From Microvirga soli (lineage in GTDB: Bacteria > Pseudomonadota > Alphaproteobacteria > Rhizobiales > Beijerinckiaceae), in assembly GCF_016734765.1 (NCBI RefSeq), contig NZ_JAERQE010000002.1:186001-250000 (forward strand): a stretch of DNA of 64,000 nucleotides, read 5' to 3'. The notes under the pieces were generated by a model. That model worked only from the letters and a program-made list of their open reading frames with translations, did no database searches and was not told where the DNA came from. Position numbers and translations under genes: made by a program. Below, piece after piece: positions 1-11,489 of the stretch; the first letter of the stretch is position 1; the number at the start of each line of letters is the position of its first letter.

Positions 1-279
1 GAGACCACGCAGGCGCTCACCCTGCAGGAGGCGAATTACCCGCCGGTTCAGTACATCCCCCGCGAGGATGTGCACATGGACCTGCTGGACTCGACCGATC
101 ACCACACCCATTGCCCCTTCAAGGGCGAGGCCTCCTATTTCACCGTCAACGGAGGTGGGCTCGTGCGGGAGAATGCGGCCTGGAGCTATAAGCAGCCGTT
201 TCCTTCGGTGGCCAGCATCAAGGAGCATCTCGCCTTTTACCCGAACAAGGTCGATGCCATCGAGGAGTTCAAGGATTAG
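1..279 (+). CDS. DUF427 domain protein, 3' part (5' end outside window)
   Basis: The reading frame is open from base 1 and ends with TAG at 277-279, so this is the C-terminal ~92 residues of a gene that starts before the window. The segments YPPVQYIPREDV, THCPFKGEASYF and a final SIKEHLAFYPNKVD are the conserved core of the DUF427 family, small proteins of unknown biochemical role that are widespread in actinobacteria and alphaproteobacteria. The family identification is firm and the function is not known. An internal ATG at 76 would leave out conserved residues, so it is not the start. Confidence 0.85.
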   Translation, partial: ETTQALTLQEANYPPVQYIPREDVHMDLLDSTDHHTHCPFKGEASYFTVNGGGLVRENAAWSYKQPFPSVASIKEHLAFYPNKVDAIEEFKD

Positions 280-359
280 GGCGTTCTCCTAAGGGTGTAA
301 GGGATCCGGGTTGCTGCCTCGGCAAGCACGGGGCATCTTCGGCGCCAGAGGAAACACCC

Positions 360-1508
360 ATGACGCCGTTCACCTTCAACACCGCTCCGTCCCTCGTCTT
401 CGGCTCCGGCAGCATCGCGCGCTTAGGGGAAATCGCCGCCCAGCGCCTCGGGCCCCGGGTGGCGCTCGTCACCGATGCGGGCCTCATGAAAGCCGGGCTT
501 ATCGCGTCCGCTCTTCGCGCCCTGGAGGAAGCAGGCGTCGCCGTCGACGTGTTCGACGCTGTCGTGGCCGATCCGCCGGAAGACGTGGTGCTGGCCGCCG
601 TCGAGAAAGCCAAGGCTTTTGATGCGAGAGCCGTCATCGGCTTCGGCGGGGGCTCGTCCATCGACGTGGCAAAACTTGTCGCGCTGCTAGCCGCCAGCGG
701 CGAGTCGCTGGCCGACATCTACGGCGTCGGTGTCGCCAAGGGGCCGCGCCTGCCGCTGCTCGCCATTCCCACCACGGCGGGGACAGGTTCGGAGGTGACG
801 CCGATCTCCATCGTCACCACCGGCGCGCACGAGAAGAAGGGCGTAGTCTCGCCGCTCATCATCCCGGACATCGCGCTGCTCGATCCCGATCTCACGCTCG
901 GTCTTCCGCCCCATGTGACAGCAGCCACCGGCATCGACGCGATGGTGCACGCCATCGAGGCCTATACCTCGACAAGCGCCAACAACAATCCGGTCTCGCA
1001 GGCGCTCGCCAAGGAGGCGCTGCGCCTGCTCGGCCGCAACATCGAGCGCGCGGTGCATCAGGGGCAGGATGTGGAAGCGCGCTCCGCCATGCTGCTGGGC
1101 TCCATGCTGGCCGGCCAGGCCTTTGCCAACTCGCCGGTCGCCGCCGTGCATGCGCTGGCCTATCCCATCGGCGGGCATTTCGGCATTCCGCACGGGCTCT
1201 CCAACGCCCTCGTGCTGCCGCATGTGCTGCGCTTCAACGCGAGCGCCTGCGAGAAAGCTTACGCGGAACTTGCCCCTCATGCCTTCCCGGAACTCGAAGA
1301 CCGCGCTACGGGTTCGGCCTTCGTCGAGGCGCTGGCCTCCCTGTGCACGAAGGTGGGCTTGCAGCCGCGCCTGCGCGACGTTGGCATCCCGCAGGAGGCA
1401 GTCCCGTTGATGGCCGAGGATGCCATGAAGCAGACGCGCCTTCTGGTGAACAATCCGCGCCCGCTCACTCTCGAGGATGCGCGCGCGATCTACGAAGCGG
1501 CCTGGTAA
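360..1508 (+). CDS. Iron-containing alcohol dehydrogenase (type III ADH)
   Basis: 382 residues, the usual length for the Fe-ADH family of NAD(P)-dependent cytosolic alcohol/aldehyde oxidoreductases. The nucleotide-binding segment GGGSSIDVAK lies near residues 95-104, followed by PTTAGTGSEVTP. Metal-binding residues are expected in TGIDAMVHAIEAY (Asp and His) and PIGGHFGIPHG (two His), all present. The ATG at 360 follows a GAGGAAACACC ribosome site. The thioesterase gene begins 8 bp after the stop, so the two are probably co-transcribed. The substrate cannot be read from sequence; maleylacetate reductase and butanol dehydrogenase-type enzymes are relatives. Confidence 0.88.
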   Translation: MTPFTFNTAPSLVFGSGSIARLGEIAAQRLGPRVALVTDAGLMKAGLIASALRALEEAGVAVDVFDAVVADPPEDVVLAAVEKAKAFDARAVIGFGGGSSIDVAKLVALLAASGESLADIYGVGVAKGPRLPLLAIPTTAGTGSEVTPISIVTTGAHEKKGVVSPLIIPDIALLDPDLTLGLPPHVTAATGIDAMVHAIEAYTSTSANNNPVSQALAKEALRLLGRNIERAVHQGQDVEARSAMLLGSMLAGQAFANSPVAAVHALAYPIGGHFGIPHGLSNALVLPHVLRFNASACEKAYAELAPHAFPELEDRATGSAFVEALASLCTKVGLQPRLRDVGIPQEAVPLMAEDAMKQTRLLVNNPRPLTLEDARAIYEAAW

Positions 1509-1516
1509 GACGCGCC

Positions 1517-1951
1517 ATGACGGATCGTCCTTCGCGTCCCGCCCGCTCGGAATTCAAGCTGTTTCGCCCCATCGCCACCCGCTGGATGGACAACGATGCT
1601 TATGGGCACGTGAACAACGTGCATTACTACTCGTATTTCGACTCGGCCGTGAATGGTTGGCTCGTCGAAAAGGGGCTGCTCACTATTACTGAGAGCCCGA
1701 CCATTGGCCTCGTGGTGGAGTCGGGCTGCACCTATTTCGAGAGCGTCGCCTTTCCGGACGCGCTGGAGGCCGGCATCGCGGTGGCGCATCTCGGGCGCTC
1801 ATCGGTGCGTTACCGGATCGCGATCTTCAAGCAGGGCGCTCAAGCGGCGGCCGCGCAGGGGCACTTCGTCCATGTCTATGTGGACCGTGAAACCCAGAAG
1901 CCCGTGGAGATCCCGCGCGAGACGCGCGCCATGCTCAGCGAGCTGACCTGA
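1517..1951 (+). CDS. Acyl-CoA thioesterase, 4-hydroxybenzoyl-CoA thioesterase family
   Basis: A 144-residue single hotdog domain. RWMDNDAYGHVNNVHYYSYFD near residues 20-40 carries the Asp and the GHVNN signature of the YbgC/4HBT group, which hydrolyse acyl-CoA thioesters in the cytosol. The frame is open further upstream into the dehydrogenase gene, but ATG 1517 gives the normal family length and starts 8 bp after the upstream stop. The 3' end overlaps the convergent EamA transporter gene by 17 bp. Which acyl-CoA is used is not visible. Confidence 0.88.
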   Translation: MTDRPSRPARSEFKLFRPIATRWMDNDAYGHVNNVHYYSYFDSAVNGWLVEKGLLTITESPTIGLVVESGCTYFESVAFPDALEAGIAVAHLGRSSVRYRIAIFKQGAQAAAAQGHFVHVYVDRETQKPVEIPRETRAMLSELT

Positions 1952-2861
1952 TCCGCCCGCTCAACGACACGAGCGCCACACCCGACAACACCACGGCGCC
2001 GCCGATCATCTCGCGCAGTCCGATGATCTCGTTGAGGAAGAGGACGGCAAGGATCGTCGTCCAGACCGGCTGGAGATAACCGACCATCGAAGCCCTGGTC
2101 GGACCTGCGCGGCGGATGAGCCGCATGAAGAGCAGGATCGGCAGAGCGGTGGAGACGATGCCGAGCGCCAGGAGTGAGGGCGCACTGCCCGGCACGGCTA
2201 CGAAGGCGGAAGGGCCTGCGACGACGAGTGCCAGCACGGTTGCCGGAATGGCCGAGCAGATCTGCTGACCGAGCGCGAGGCGGGCCGGGTCCGCCTGCTT
2301 GATGGAGCGAACATAGAGGTTCGCCATCGCATAGCTGAGAGCCGTCGCCACCATGGTCAGCACGCCCCAGGCGCTGATGCCGCTGTCCGGCAGGGCGGCG
2401 GGTCCGATGAGGATGCCCATCCCTGCAATGCCGACGATAACGCCCACAAAGCGCCGCGGGGTCAGCCGCTCGTCCGCGTAGAGCAGGTGCGACAGGACCG
2501 CGACGATAAGCGGCCCGGAGGCCTGGATCATGGCCGCCGGCGCGGTTCCGATCTGGGTCAGCGCATGCGCCACGAGCACGTTCGGGATCCAGCCGTTAAG
2601 CGCCCCGAGGATCACCCAATGGTGCCACTGTCCGTTGTCGGGGCGGATGCTCTTGGCCTGCACGGTGAACCACACGAGGAGGGCGGACGCACCGATAAGG
2701 CCACGGATCGAGGCCAGCACGAAGGGGTTGATGTTTCCGCTCAGCTTGATGAACAGGAACGAGGTGGACCACAGCATCGAGCAGACGAGAAGGTTCGCCG
2801 CCAGAAAGACCGGAGTCGGGGCTGCGGGAAGCGCGGCGGCTTCCCCGGGTGCGACGGACAT
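1935..2861 (-). CDS. EamA/DMT-family transporter
   Basis: 308 residues with about ten hydrophobic segments arranged as two EamA repeats, the layout of drug/metabolite exporters of the inner membrane. The second repeat has the typical SALSYAMANLYVRS and YLQPVWTTILAVLFLNE stretches. I chose ATG 2861 because a GAGG lies about 8 nt upstream; an in-frame TTG at 2873 overlaps the MutT stop and is the alternative. It follows the mutT-like gene directly, so the two form a short operon. The transported compound is unknown. Confidence 0.85.
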   Translation of the reverse strand: MSVAPGEAAALPAAPTPVFLAANLLVCSMLWSTSFLFIKLSGNINPFVLASIRGLIGASALLVWFTVQAKSIRPDNGQWHHWVILGALNGWIPNVLVAHALTQIGTAPAAMIQASGPLIVAVLSHLLYADERLTPRRFVGVIVGIAGMGILIGPAALPDSGISAWGVLTMVATALSYAMANLYVRSIKQADPARLALGQQICSAIPATVLALVVAGPSAFVAVPGSAPSLLALGIVSTALPILLFMRLIRRAGPTRASMVGYLQPVWTTILAVLFLNEIIGLREMIGGAVVLSGVALVSLSGRIRSAR

Positions 2862-2869
2862 GCGCGACC

Positions 2870-3292
2870 TCAACCCAGGAGATCGACGAGGAAGGGGATC
2901 AACGGCTCATCGGCCGGCGGCATGGGATAGGAGCGCAGCTCCTGCGGCTTGACCCACTTCAGCCCCTGTCCTTCCAGCGGCTGCACGAAGCCTTCCCAGC
3001 GGCGGCAGATATAAAGCGGCATGAGCAGGTGGAAGGTTTCATAAGGGTGGCTCGCGAAGGTCAGTGGCGCGAGGCATGCCTCTTTCACCGTAATTCCAAG
3101 CTCCTCCTCCAACTCCCGGATCAGGGTCTCCTCCGGTCGCTCGCCCGGCTCCACCTTGCCACCGGGAAACTCCCACAACCCCGCTAGCTGCTTCCCCTCC
3201 GGGCGCTGCGCCAGAAGGATGCGGTTGTCCGTGTCGATCAGGGCGACCGCAACGACGAGGGTGAGCTTGAGAGGAGGCGTGTTTGTTTTCAT
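2870..3292 (-). CDS. mutT: Nudix hydrolase, MutT type (8-oxo-dGTP diphosphatase)
   Basis: 140 residues. The Nudix box is complete and canonical: GGKVEPGERPEETLIRELEE followed by ELGI, matching Gx5Ex7REUxEExGU with all Mg-binding glutamates. The N-terminal VVAVALIDTDNRILLAQRP and the context are those of alphaproteobacterial MutT proteins that hydrolyse 8-oxo-dGTP to prevent transversions. It lies near argJ, a parvulin gene and secA, a neighbourhood I recall as conserved in Rhizobiales, which supports the orthology. Other Nudix substrates remain possible. Confidence 0.85.
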   Translation of the reverse strand: MKTNTPPLKLTLVVAVALIDTDNRILLAQRPEGKQLAGLWEFPGGKVEPGERPEETLIRELEEELGITVKEACLAPLTFASHPYETFHLLMPLYICRRWEGFVQPLEGQGLKWVKPQELRSYPMPPADEPLIPFLVDLLG

Positions 3293-3337
3293 AGCTAGCT
3301 TTCACTCAGCAGATTCCACAGCAGAAAACAATTCGCA

Positions 3338-3375
3338 TTGACCAATTAGATGTATGTGATGATATTTCGTATAAT
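3338..3375 (+). promoter_or_regulatory. Candidate promoter of the exported Ig-like protein gene
   Basis: TTGACC at 3338-3343 is separated by 17 bp from GATATT at 3361-3366. A second -10-like TATAAT sits at 3370-3375 but its spacing to TTGACC is too long. The block is clearly AT-richer than its surroundings and lies just upstream of the gene at 3395. Hexamer matching only. Confidence 0.4.
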
Positions 3376-3394
3376 ATTTGTGGGGGAGCAACGA

Positions 3395-3778
3395 ATGATT
3401 GGGCGTAAGAATATGCTGAGGGGAATGCTGATCGTTGTTGGGCTGGTATCCACCGGCGCAGCACACGCCGAATGCAAAGGACCTCCCTTCATTATCCCAG
3501 GAAACTTAGCCGAGCTTGAAGTCCCACTTACGGTCAAGGCAGGAACGGGTTGCGCCTTCGGAGTCAATGGTGTTCCTGGAGCCATCAAAGAGGTGCAGAT
3601 TACTCAGGCTCCGAAGAATGGTCGGGCAGGCGTTGAAAACCTCCGCCCGGTTTATGTGGCAAAGCCTGGCTACCAAGGCCCTGACGAGTTCACCTACACC
3701 TATATCGGCACGGACCAGTATGGCGGGCCGATGAGAGTTTCCGTTAAGCGCAAGGTGACTGTCGTTCCTAGTCTCTAA
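3395..3778 (+). CDS. Small exported protein with Ig-like (Big_9/cadherin-like) fold
   Basis: 127 residues from ATG 3395, which has GGGGAG 6 nt upstream. A signal peptide (RKNMLRGMLIVVGLVSTGAAHA) is followed by a mature region of about 100 residues. The stretch VYVAKPGYQGPDEFTYTYIG resembles the end of bacterial Ig-like domains, which usually read 'PGFTGTDSFTYTV'. One such domain seems to make up the whole mature protein, with two cysteines near its start. Base composition is lower in GC than the flanking genes, hinting at a different history. No enzymatic motif is seen. It would act in the periplasm or outside the cell. Confidence 0.65.
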   Translation: MIGRKNMLRGMLIVVGLVSTGAAHAECKGPPFIIPGNLAELEVPLTVKAGTGCAFGVNGVPGAIKEVQITQAPKNGRAGVENLRPVYVAKPGYQGPDEFTYTYIGTDQYGGPMRVSVKRKVTVVPSL

Positions 3779-5020
3779 TCAGCTCCGGTAATCGCCGTTG
3801 ATCTCCACATAGGCCTTGGTGAGGTCGCAGGTCCAGGCCGTGGCCTCGCCGCGGCCGAGGCCGAGATCCGCCCGGATCGTGATCTCGTCGCCCTGCATAT
3901 AGGCCGTAGTCTTGGCCTCGTCGTAGTCCGGATCGCGGGCGCCTTTGACGGCCACGCGGATGTCACCGAACCAGATCGCGAGCTTGTCGCGCTCGGCGGG
4001 TTCGCCCGCCTTGCCGACAGCCATGACCACGCGGCCCCAATTGGCGTCCTCGCCGGCCACCGCGGTCTTCACCAGGGGTGAGTTGGCGATGGCCATGGCG
4101 ATGCGCTTGGCCGAGGTCGCGCCCGTAGCGCCTGTCACCTTTACCGTCACGAACTTGCGCGCGCCCTCGCCATCGCGGGCGACCTGCTGGGCGAGGTCGC
4201 AAAGCAGGCTTTCAAGCGCTGCGCGGAACTCCTTGAGGCGCCGGTCGCTCGGCAGGGAAATCGTTGGCGCGCCCTTGGCGGCGGCGGTGCCTGTGGCGAA
4301 GAAGAGCAACGTGTCGGACGTGGAGGTGTCGCTGTCCACCGTCACGCAGTTGAAGCTCTTGTCGGCGCCCTTCTTCAGCAGGGCCTGCAGGGCGTTGGCC
4401 GCGATGGGCGCATCGGTGAAGATAAAGGACAGCATCGTCGCCATGTCGGGGGCGATCATGCCGGCACCCTTGGCCATGCCGTTGATGGTCACCTCGACGC
4501 CGCCGATTCTGGCCGTGCGGGTCGCCACCTTCGGAAAGGTGTCGGTGGTCATGATAGCCTTGGCCGCATCGGTCCAGCCGGTGAGCTTGGCCTTCTTCTC
4601 GCAGGCGCTCAGCACGCCCTGGAACTTGGTGGCGTCCAGCGGTTCACCGATGACGCCCGTGGAGGCGATGAACACCTGCGAGGCGCGGCAGCCTGCGGCC
4701 TCGGCGGCGATGTCGGCCGTGAGCTTCACCGCCTCTGCGCCCTTCTTGCCCGTGAAGGCGTTGGCGTTGCCCGAGTTCACCACCAGCGCCCGTGCTGTGC
4801 CCTTCGTCAAATTCTTGCGGCACCAGTCGACTGGGGCAGAGGGACATTTGGAGCGGGTGAACACGCCCGCGACGGTCGTATCCTTCGGCAGCGTCACGTA
4901 GAGCACGTCCGTCCGGTTCTTGTACCGGATGCCGGCCTCCGCGGTGGCGATCCTCACGCCCTCGAGGGCGGGGAGCGTCGGGACCGACTTGGGGGCGAGC
5001 GGAGACACGGTCTTGGACAT
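3779..5020 (-). CDS. argJ: Bifunctional ornithine acetyltransferase / N-acetylglutamate synthase
   Basis: 413 residues, typical of ArgJ. It transfers the acetyl group from N-acetylornithine to glutamate, running the cyclic arginine pathway in the cytosol. The precursor cleaves itself inside [16 protein letters not shown]; Thr195 in this motif becomes the N-terminal nucleophile of the beta chain. The oxyanion-hole motif STGVIGE is at 120-126. The stop codon lies directly against the end of the convergent Ig-like protein gene. Whether it accepts acetyl-CoA (true bifunctionality) cannot be read from sequence. Confidence 0.95.
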   Translation of the reverse strand: MSKTVSPLAPKSVPTLPALEGVRIATAEAGIRYKNRTDVLYVTLPKDTTVAGVFTRSKCPSAPVDWCRKNLTKGTARALVVNSGNANAFTGKKGAEAVKLTADIAAEAAGCRASQVFIASTGVIGEPLDATKFQGVLSACEKKAKLTGWTDAAKAIMTTDTFPKVATRTARIGGVEVTINGMAKGAGMIAPDMATMLSFIFTDAPIAANALQALLKKGADKSFNCVTVDSDTSTSDTLLFFATGTAAAKGAPTISLPSDRRLKEFRAALESLLCDLAQQVARDGEGARKFVTVKVTGATGATSAKRIAMAIANSPLVKTAVAGEDANWGRVVMAVGKAGEPAERDKLAIWFGDIRVAVKGARDPDYDEAKTTAYMQGDEITIRADLGLGRGEATAWTCDLTKAYVEINGDYRS

Positions 5021-5191
5021 GAGGAATCCGGGAGAGGTGTTGAGATACGACGTTGCGAGCCGCGACCTGCGGTTTTTTAAGGCTTTTTGTCAAGTGCAAG
5101 GTTCACCGAGCGTCACCGTCACGACGCGCAACGACGCCTCGTGTCTGCCGTTGATCCGGGCTGGATGAATAAGCGACAGCGTCAACCAATG

Positions 5192-5215
5192 AAAAGGGCA
5201 GCCCGGAGGCCGCCC
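5192..5215 (-). terminator. Intrinsic terminator after the parvulin gene
   Basis: On the minus strand GGGCGGCC and GGGCTGCCC pair around a TCC loop and run into TTTTC. It lies 26 bp beyond the parvulin stop and upstream of argJ, separating the two genes. Confidence 0.7.
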
Positions 5216-5240
5216 TAAATCTTTGCCAAAGCCCTGACGC

Positions 5241-6140
5241 TTACGGCTGCTTCTGCTCGACGAGGTTGCCCTTGTCGTCCAGGCGCTCGACCTTGGCGTT
5301 CTTGCGCAGGCCGAGGATCAGGTCCTGCTGGGCCTTGCGGGCGAGGTAGGTTTCCACCTGGTCCTTGGTCTCCTCGAAGGTCGGAGCCGGCTTGTTGCGC
5401 TTCTCCTCGACCTTGATCACGTGCCAGCCGAACTGGCTCTTGACGGGATCGGAGATCTGACCGGCTTCCATCTTGAAGGCCGCCTCGGCAAAGGGCTCGA
5501 CCATACGGTCCTTGGTGAAGAAGCCGAGGTCGCCGCCGTCGGTCTTGGAGCCCGGGTCCTTGGAGAGTTCCCCGGCGACCTTGGCGAAATCCTCGCCGCC
5601 CTTCACGCGGGTGGCGGCCTTCTTGGCGTCGTCCTCGTTCTCCACCAGGATGTGGCGGGCGCGGACTTCCTGCTCGGACGGCACGCTCTTAACGGTCTCG
5701 TCATAGAGCTTGCGGGCGGCCTCCGGGGTCACGGCCTTCTTGGATTCCTGGTCGAGGTACTCGTCGAGGAGGGTCTTGTCCCGGTTATAGGCGAGCTTGC
5801 GGGCGAATTCGGCGCCGCTGCCAACCTTGGCGGCCTCGGCCGCCTTGGCGCCGAGCTTCAGGTCGATCAGGTAGCCGGTGAGAAGCTCGCGCTTCTGCTC
5901 GTCGGGCACGTTCGGCATCTGCAGGGCTGAGTCCTCGGCCGCAATGGCAAGATCACCTTCCGTGATCTCGATGCCGTTGACGCGGGCCACCACCTTGGCG
6001 GGGTCGACGGCCGGAACGGCAGCCGGCGAGGTCGCGGGGGCAGGCGGGGTCTGGGCGAGGGCAGCGCCGGCGCCGGCTAGGAGCGGCAGGGCGACGCCGA
6101 GGGTCAGAAGGCTCTTCCGGACGTTGAGTGAGCGATTCAT
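5241..6140 (-). CDS. Periplasmic parvulin-type peptidyl-prolyl isomerase
   Basis: 299 residues from ATG 6140, which has GAGGAAACACG just upstream. A signal peptide (SLLTLGVALPLLAGAGAALA) is followed by an Ala/Pro linker and an N-terminal chaperone-like helical part, then a PpiC rotamase domain at about residues 155-250. EQEVRARHILVENEDDAKKA, DPGSKTDGGDLGFF and SQFGWHVIKVEEKR are the domain's hallmarks. It should help fold exported proteins in the periplasm. A short Lys/Gln-rich tail follows. It is divergent from secA, which is functionally fitting. It is SurA/PrsA-like but shorter than SurA, with a single rotamase domain. Confidence 0.9.
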   Translation of the reverse strand: MNRSLNVRKSLLTLGVALPLLAGAGAALAQTPPAPATSPAAVPAVDPAKVVARVNGIEITEGDLAIAAEDSALQMPNVPDEQKRELLTGYLIDLKLGAKAAEAAKVGSGAEFARKLAYNRDKTLLDEYLDQESKKAVTPEAARKLYDETVKSVPSEQEVRARHILVENEDDAKKAATRVKGGEDFAKVAGELSKDPGSKTDGGDLGFFTKDRMVEPFAEAAFKMEAGQISDPVKSQFGWHVIKVEEKRNKPAPTFEETKDQVETYLARKAQQDLILGLRKNAKVERLDDKGNLVEQKQP

Positions 6141-6390
6141 TCGTGTTTCCTCTGGTGAGCGTGATCGCCCACGGACAGCGACGATCAGATGGCCGAATGT
6201 GTTTACGTTTGCAAGAGATGGCATATTTATGTCACAGCATCGCCGCTCGCGGGGTCTTGAACACCCCTCCGGGCACCCCCTGGGGCTGCGCCACTAAAGG
6301 CACGGCCTTTAAGATGCAATCTGGCATGATTAGGTCTATAAGGCGGCCCAAACGCCCCTTATCCCTTTACGGAATTTTCGAAGGCTCCCG

Positions 6391-9201
<2,811 letters not shown>

Positions 9202-9230
9202 AGCCGCGACGTCCTGAACCATATTCATGA

Positions 9231-9258
9231 AAAGCCCGGCCTCATGGCCGGGCTTTTT
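9231..9258 (+). terminator. Intrinsic terminator after secA
   Basis: AAGCCCGGCC and GGCCGGGCTT form a stem with a short CTCAT loop, followed by five T. The stem is nearly the same as those at 10945 and 12223. Confidence 0.9.
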
Positions 9259-9293
9259 CTGCGCCGCCCAACATCTTCAAGTTTCAAAGCCCC

Positions 9294-10916
9294 ATGATTC
9301 GCATCGAAAACGTCAGCAAGCAGAGCAGCCACCGGATCCTCTTCATCGAAGCCTCCGGGACCCTTCAGAAGGGCGAGAAGATCGGCCTCGTGGGCCCCAA
9401 CGGGGCGGGAAAGACCACGCTGTTCCGCATGGTCACCAAGGAGGAGCTGCCGGACGAAGGCCAGATCTCCGTCGATCGCGGCATCACCATCGGGTATTTC
9501 AGCCAGGATGTGGGCGAGATGGCGGGCCGCAGCGCCGCCGCCGAGGTGATGGAGGGCGCAGGCCCGGTGAGTGCCGTGGCGGCAGAGCTGCGCGAGCTCG
9601 AAGCCGCCATGGTGGATCCGGACAAGGCGGATGATCTCGACGCGGTCATCGAGCGCTACGGCGAGGTGCAGGCGCGCTACGAGGAACTCGATGGCTATTC
9701 CCTGGAGGGCCGCGCACGCGAGGTTCTTGCAGGCCTCGGCTTTTCCCAGGAAATGATGGACGGCGATGTCGGCGCTCTATCCGGTGGATGGAAGATGCGC
9801 GTCGCGCTCGGGCGGATTCTTCTCATGCGCCCCGACGTGATGCTCCTCGACGAACCGAGCAACCACCTCGATCTCGAGAGCCTGATCTGGCTGGAGGAGT
9901 TCCTGAAGGGGTATGATGGCGCACTGCTCATGACCTCGCACGACCGCGCCTTCATGAACCGCATCGTCAACAAGATCATGGAGATCGACGGCGGCTCGCT
10001 CACCACCTATTCGGGCAATTACGAGTTCTACGAGCAGCAGCGCGCACTGAACGAGCAGCAGCAGCAGGCGCAGTTCGAGCGGCAGCAGGCGATGCTTGCC
10101 AAAGAGATCAAGTTCATCGAGCGCTTCAAGGCGCGCGCCTCTCACGCCGCGCAGGTGCAGAGCCGGGTCAAGAAGCTGGAGAAGATCGACCGGGTGGAGC
10201 CGCCCAAGCGCCGACAATCGGTGGCGTTCGACTTCCTGCCCGCGCCGCGCTCGGGCGATGATGTGGTCAGCCTCAAGAACGTGCACAAGCGTTATGGTAG
10301 CCGCAGCATCTATGAGGGCTTCGACTTCGGGGTGCGCCGGAAGGAGCGCTGGTGCGTCATGGGCGTCAACGGCGCCGGCAAGTCGACGCTCCTGAAGCTG
10401 GTAGCGGGCGCCGCCGCGCCCGACGAGGGATCGGTGACCATCGGGGCGAGCGTCAAGATGGGCTACTTCGCCCAGCACGCCATGGAGGTGCTGGAAGGCG
10501 ACCGCACGGTGTTCGAGTTCCTTGAGGACTCATTCCCGCAGGCCGGGCAGGGATCGTTGCGCACGCTCGCCGGCTGCTTCGGCTTCTCAGGGGACGACGC
10601 GGAGAAGAAGTGCCGCGTGCTCTCGGGCGGCGAGAAAGCGCGCCTCGTGATGGCCAAGATGCTCTACGACCCGCCGAACTTCCTGGTGCTCGACGAGCCC
10701 ACGAACCATCTGGACATCGCCACCAAGGAAATGCTGATCGACGCGCTGTCGAAGTACGAGGGCACCATGCTCTTCGTCTCGCACGACCGCCACTTCCTGG
10801 CGGCCCTGTCCAACCGCCTCCTGGAAATCACCCCGGAGGGCGTTCATCAATATGGCGGCGGCTACACCGAATACGTGGAGCGCACCGGCCAGGAGGCGCC
10901 GGGCTTACGGCACTGA
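9294..10916 (+). CDS. ABC-F family ATPase (YbiT-like)
   Basis: 540 residues with two ABC ATPase domains on one chain and no membrane segment, so it is an ABC-F translation factor rather than a transporter. Domain 1 has GPNGAGKTT, LSGGWKMRVALGR and LLDEPSNHLDLESL; domain 2 has GVNGAGKST, LSGGEKARLVMAK and VLDEPTNHLD. A charged linker (P-site tRNA interaction motif) with a Gln-rich run lies at about 245-305. Length and the order of motifs fit the YbiT branch better than Uup or EttA. It would act at the ribosomal E site in stalled or early elongation complexes. It sits between its own terminator and that of secA, so it is probably monocistronic. Confidence 0.88.
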   Translation: MIRIENVSKQSSHRILFIEASGTLQKGEKIGLVGPNGAGKTTLFRMVTKEELPDEGQISVDRGITIGYFSQDVGEMAGRSAAAEVMEGAGPVSAVAAELRELEAAMVDPDKADDLDAVIERYGEVQARYEELDGYSLEGRAREVLAGLGFSQEMMDGDVGALSGGWKMRVALGRILLMRPDVMLLDEPSNHLDLESLIWLEEFLKGYDGALLMTSHDRAFMNRIVNKIMEIDGGSLTTYSGNYEFYEQQRALNEQQQQAQFERQQAMLAKEIKFIERFKARASHAAQVQSRVKKLEKIDRVEPPKRRQSVAFDFLPAPRSGDDVVSLKNVHKRYGSRSIYEGFDFGVRRKERWCVMGVNGAGKSTLLKLVAGAAAPDEGSVTIGASVKMGYFAQHAMEVLEGDRTVFEFLEDSFPQAGQGSLRTLAGCFGFSGDDAEKKCRVLSGGEKARLVMAKMLYDPPNFLVLDEPTNHLDIATKEMLIDALSKYEGTMLFVSHDRHFLAALSNRLLEITPEGVHQYGGGYTEYVERTGQEAPGLRH

Positions 10917-10944
10917 ACACTAAACACCATAAGATCAAACCTCG

Positions 10945-10972
10945 AAGCCCGGCCGAAAAGCCGGGCTTTTTG
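10945..10972 (+). terminator. Intrinsic terminator after the ABC-F gene
   Basis: AAGCCCGGC and GCCGGGCTT pair around CGAAAA and are followed by five T. It separates the ABC-F gene from the chemotaxis pair. Confidence 0.9.
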
Positions 10973-11100
10973 CTGCGTGACGCCAGCTTGAGGCAAGCAT
11001 CGTGAGGGATAAGGCAGGAACCCGAACAACCTTTTTTGAAGAAGCGTCCTTCAACGGTCTTTCTTCACATTTCCTTTCTCACTTTGCAGGCCGAACCATC

Positions 11101-11484
11101 ATGGCATTGAACACGTCTCTCCCGGTGCTCATCGTTGACGATTATCAGACGATGCTGCGCATCATCCGCAACCTGCTGAAGCAGATCGGCTTCAACGACG
11201 TCGACGAGGCGAAGGACGGCTCCGAGGCTCTGGGCAAGCTCAAGGAGAAGAAGTACGGGCTGGTGATCTCCGACTGGAACATGGCGCCCATGACCGGCTT
11301 CGAGCTTTTGCAGCAGGTGCGCGCCGATGCGGAGCTGGGCAGCCTGCCCTTCATCATGATCACCGCCGAGGCCAAGACCGAGAACGTGGTTGCGGCCAAG
11401 CAGGCTGGCGTCAACAACTACATCGTCAAGCCCTTCAATGCCGATACGTTGCGCTCGAAGATCGCCGCCGTGCTGGGTGAGTAG
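11101..11484 (+). CDS. cheY: Chemotaxis response regulator CheY
   Basis: A 127-residue stand-alone receiver domain. The acidic pocket Asp13/Asp14, phospho-acceptor Asp58 (VISDWNM), Thr88 (MITAEA) and Lys110 (IVKPF) match E. coli CheY positions shifted by one. The WNM context after the Asp is typical of CheY rather than of transcriptional regulators, and no output domain follows. When phosphorylated by CheA it would bind the flagellar switch. The frame is open further upstream, but ATG 11101 gives the exact CheY length. cheZ starts 5 bp after the stop. No cheA, cheW or receptor gene is in the window. Confidence 0.93.
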   Translation: MALNTSLPVLIVDDYQTMLRIIRNLLKQIGFNDVDEAKDGSEALGKLKEKKYGLVISDWNMAPMTGFELLQQVRADAELGSLPFIMITAEAKTENVVAAKQAGVNNYIVKPFNADTLRSKIAAVLGE

Positions 11485-11489
11485 CCGCC

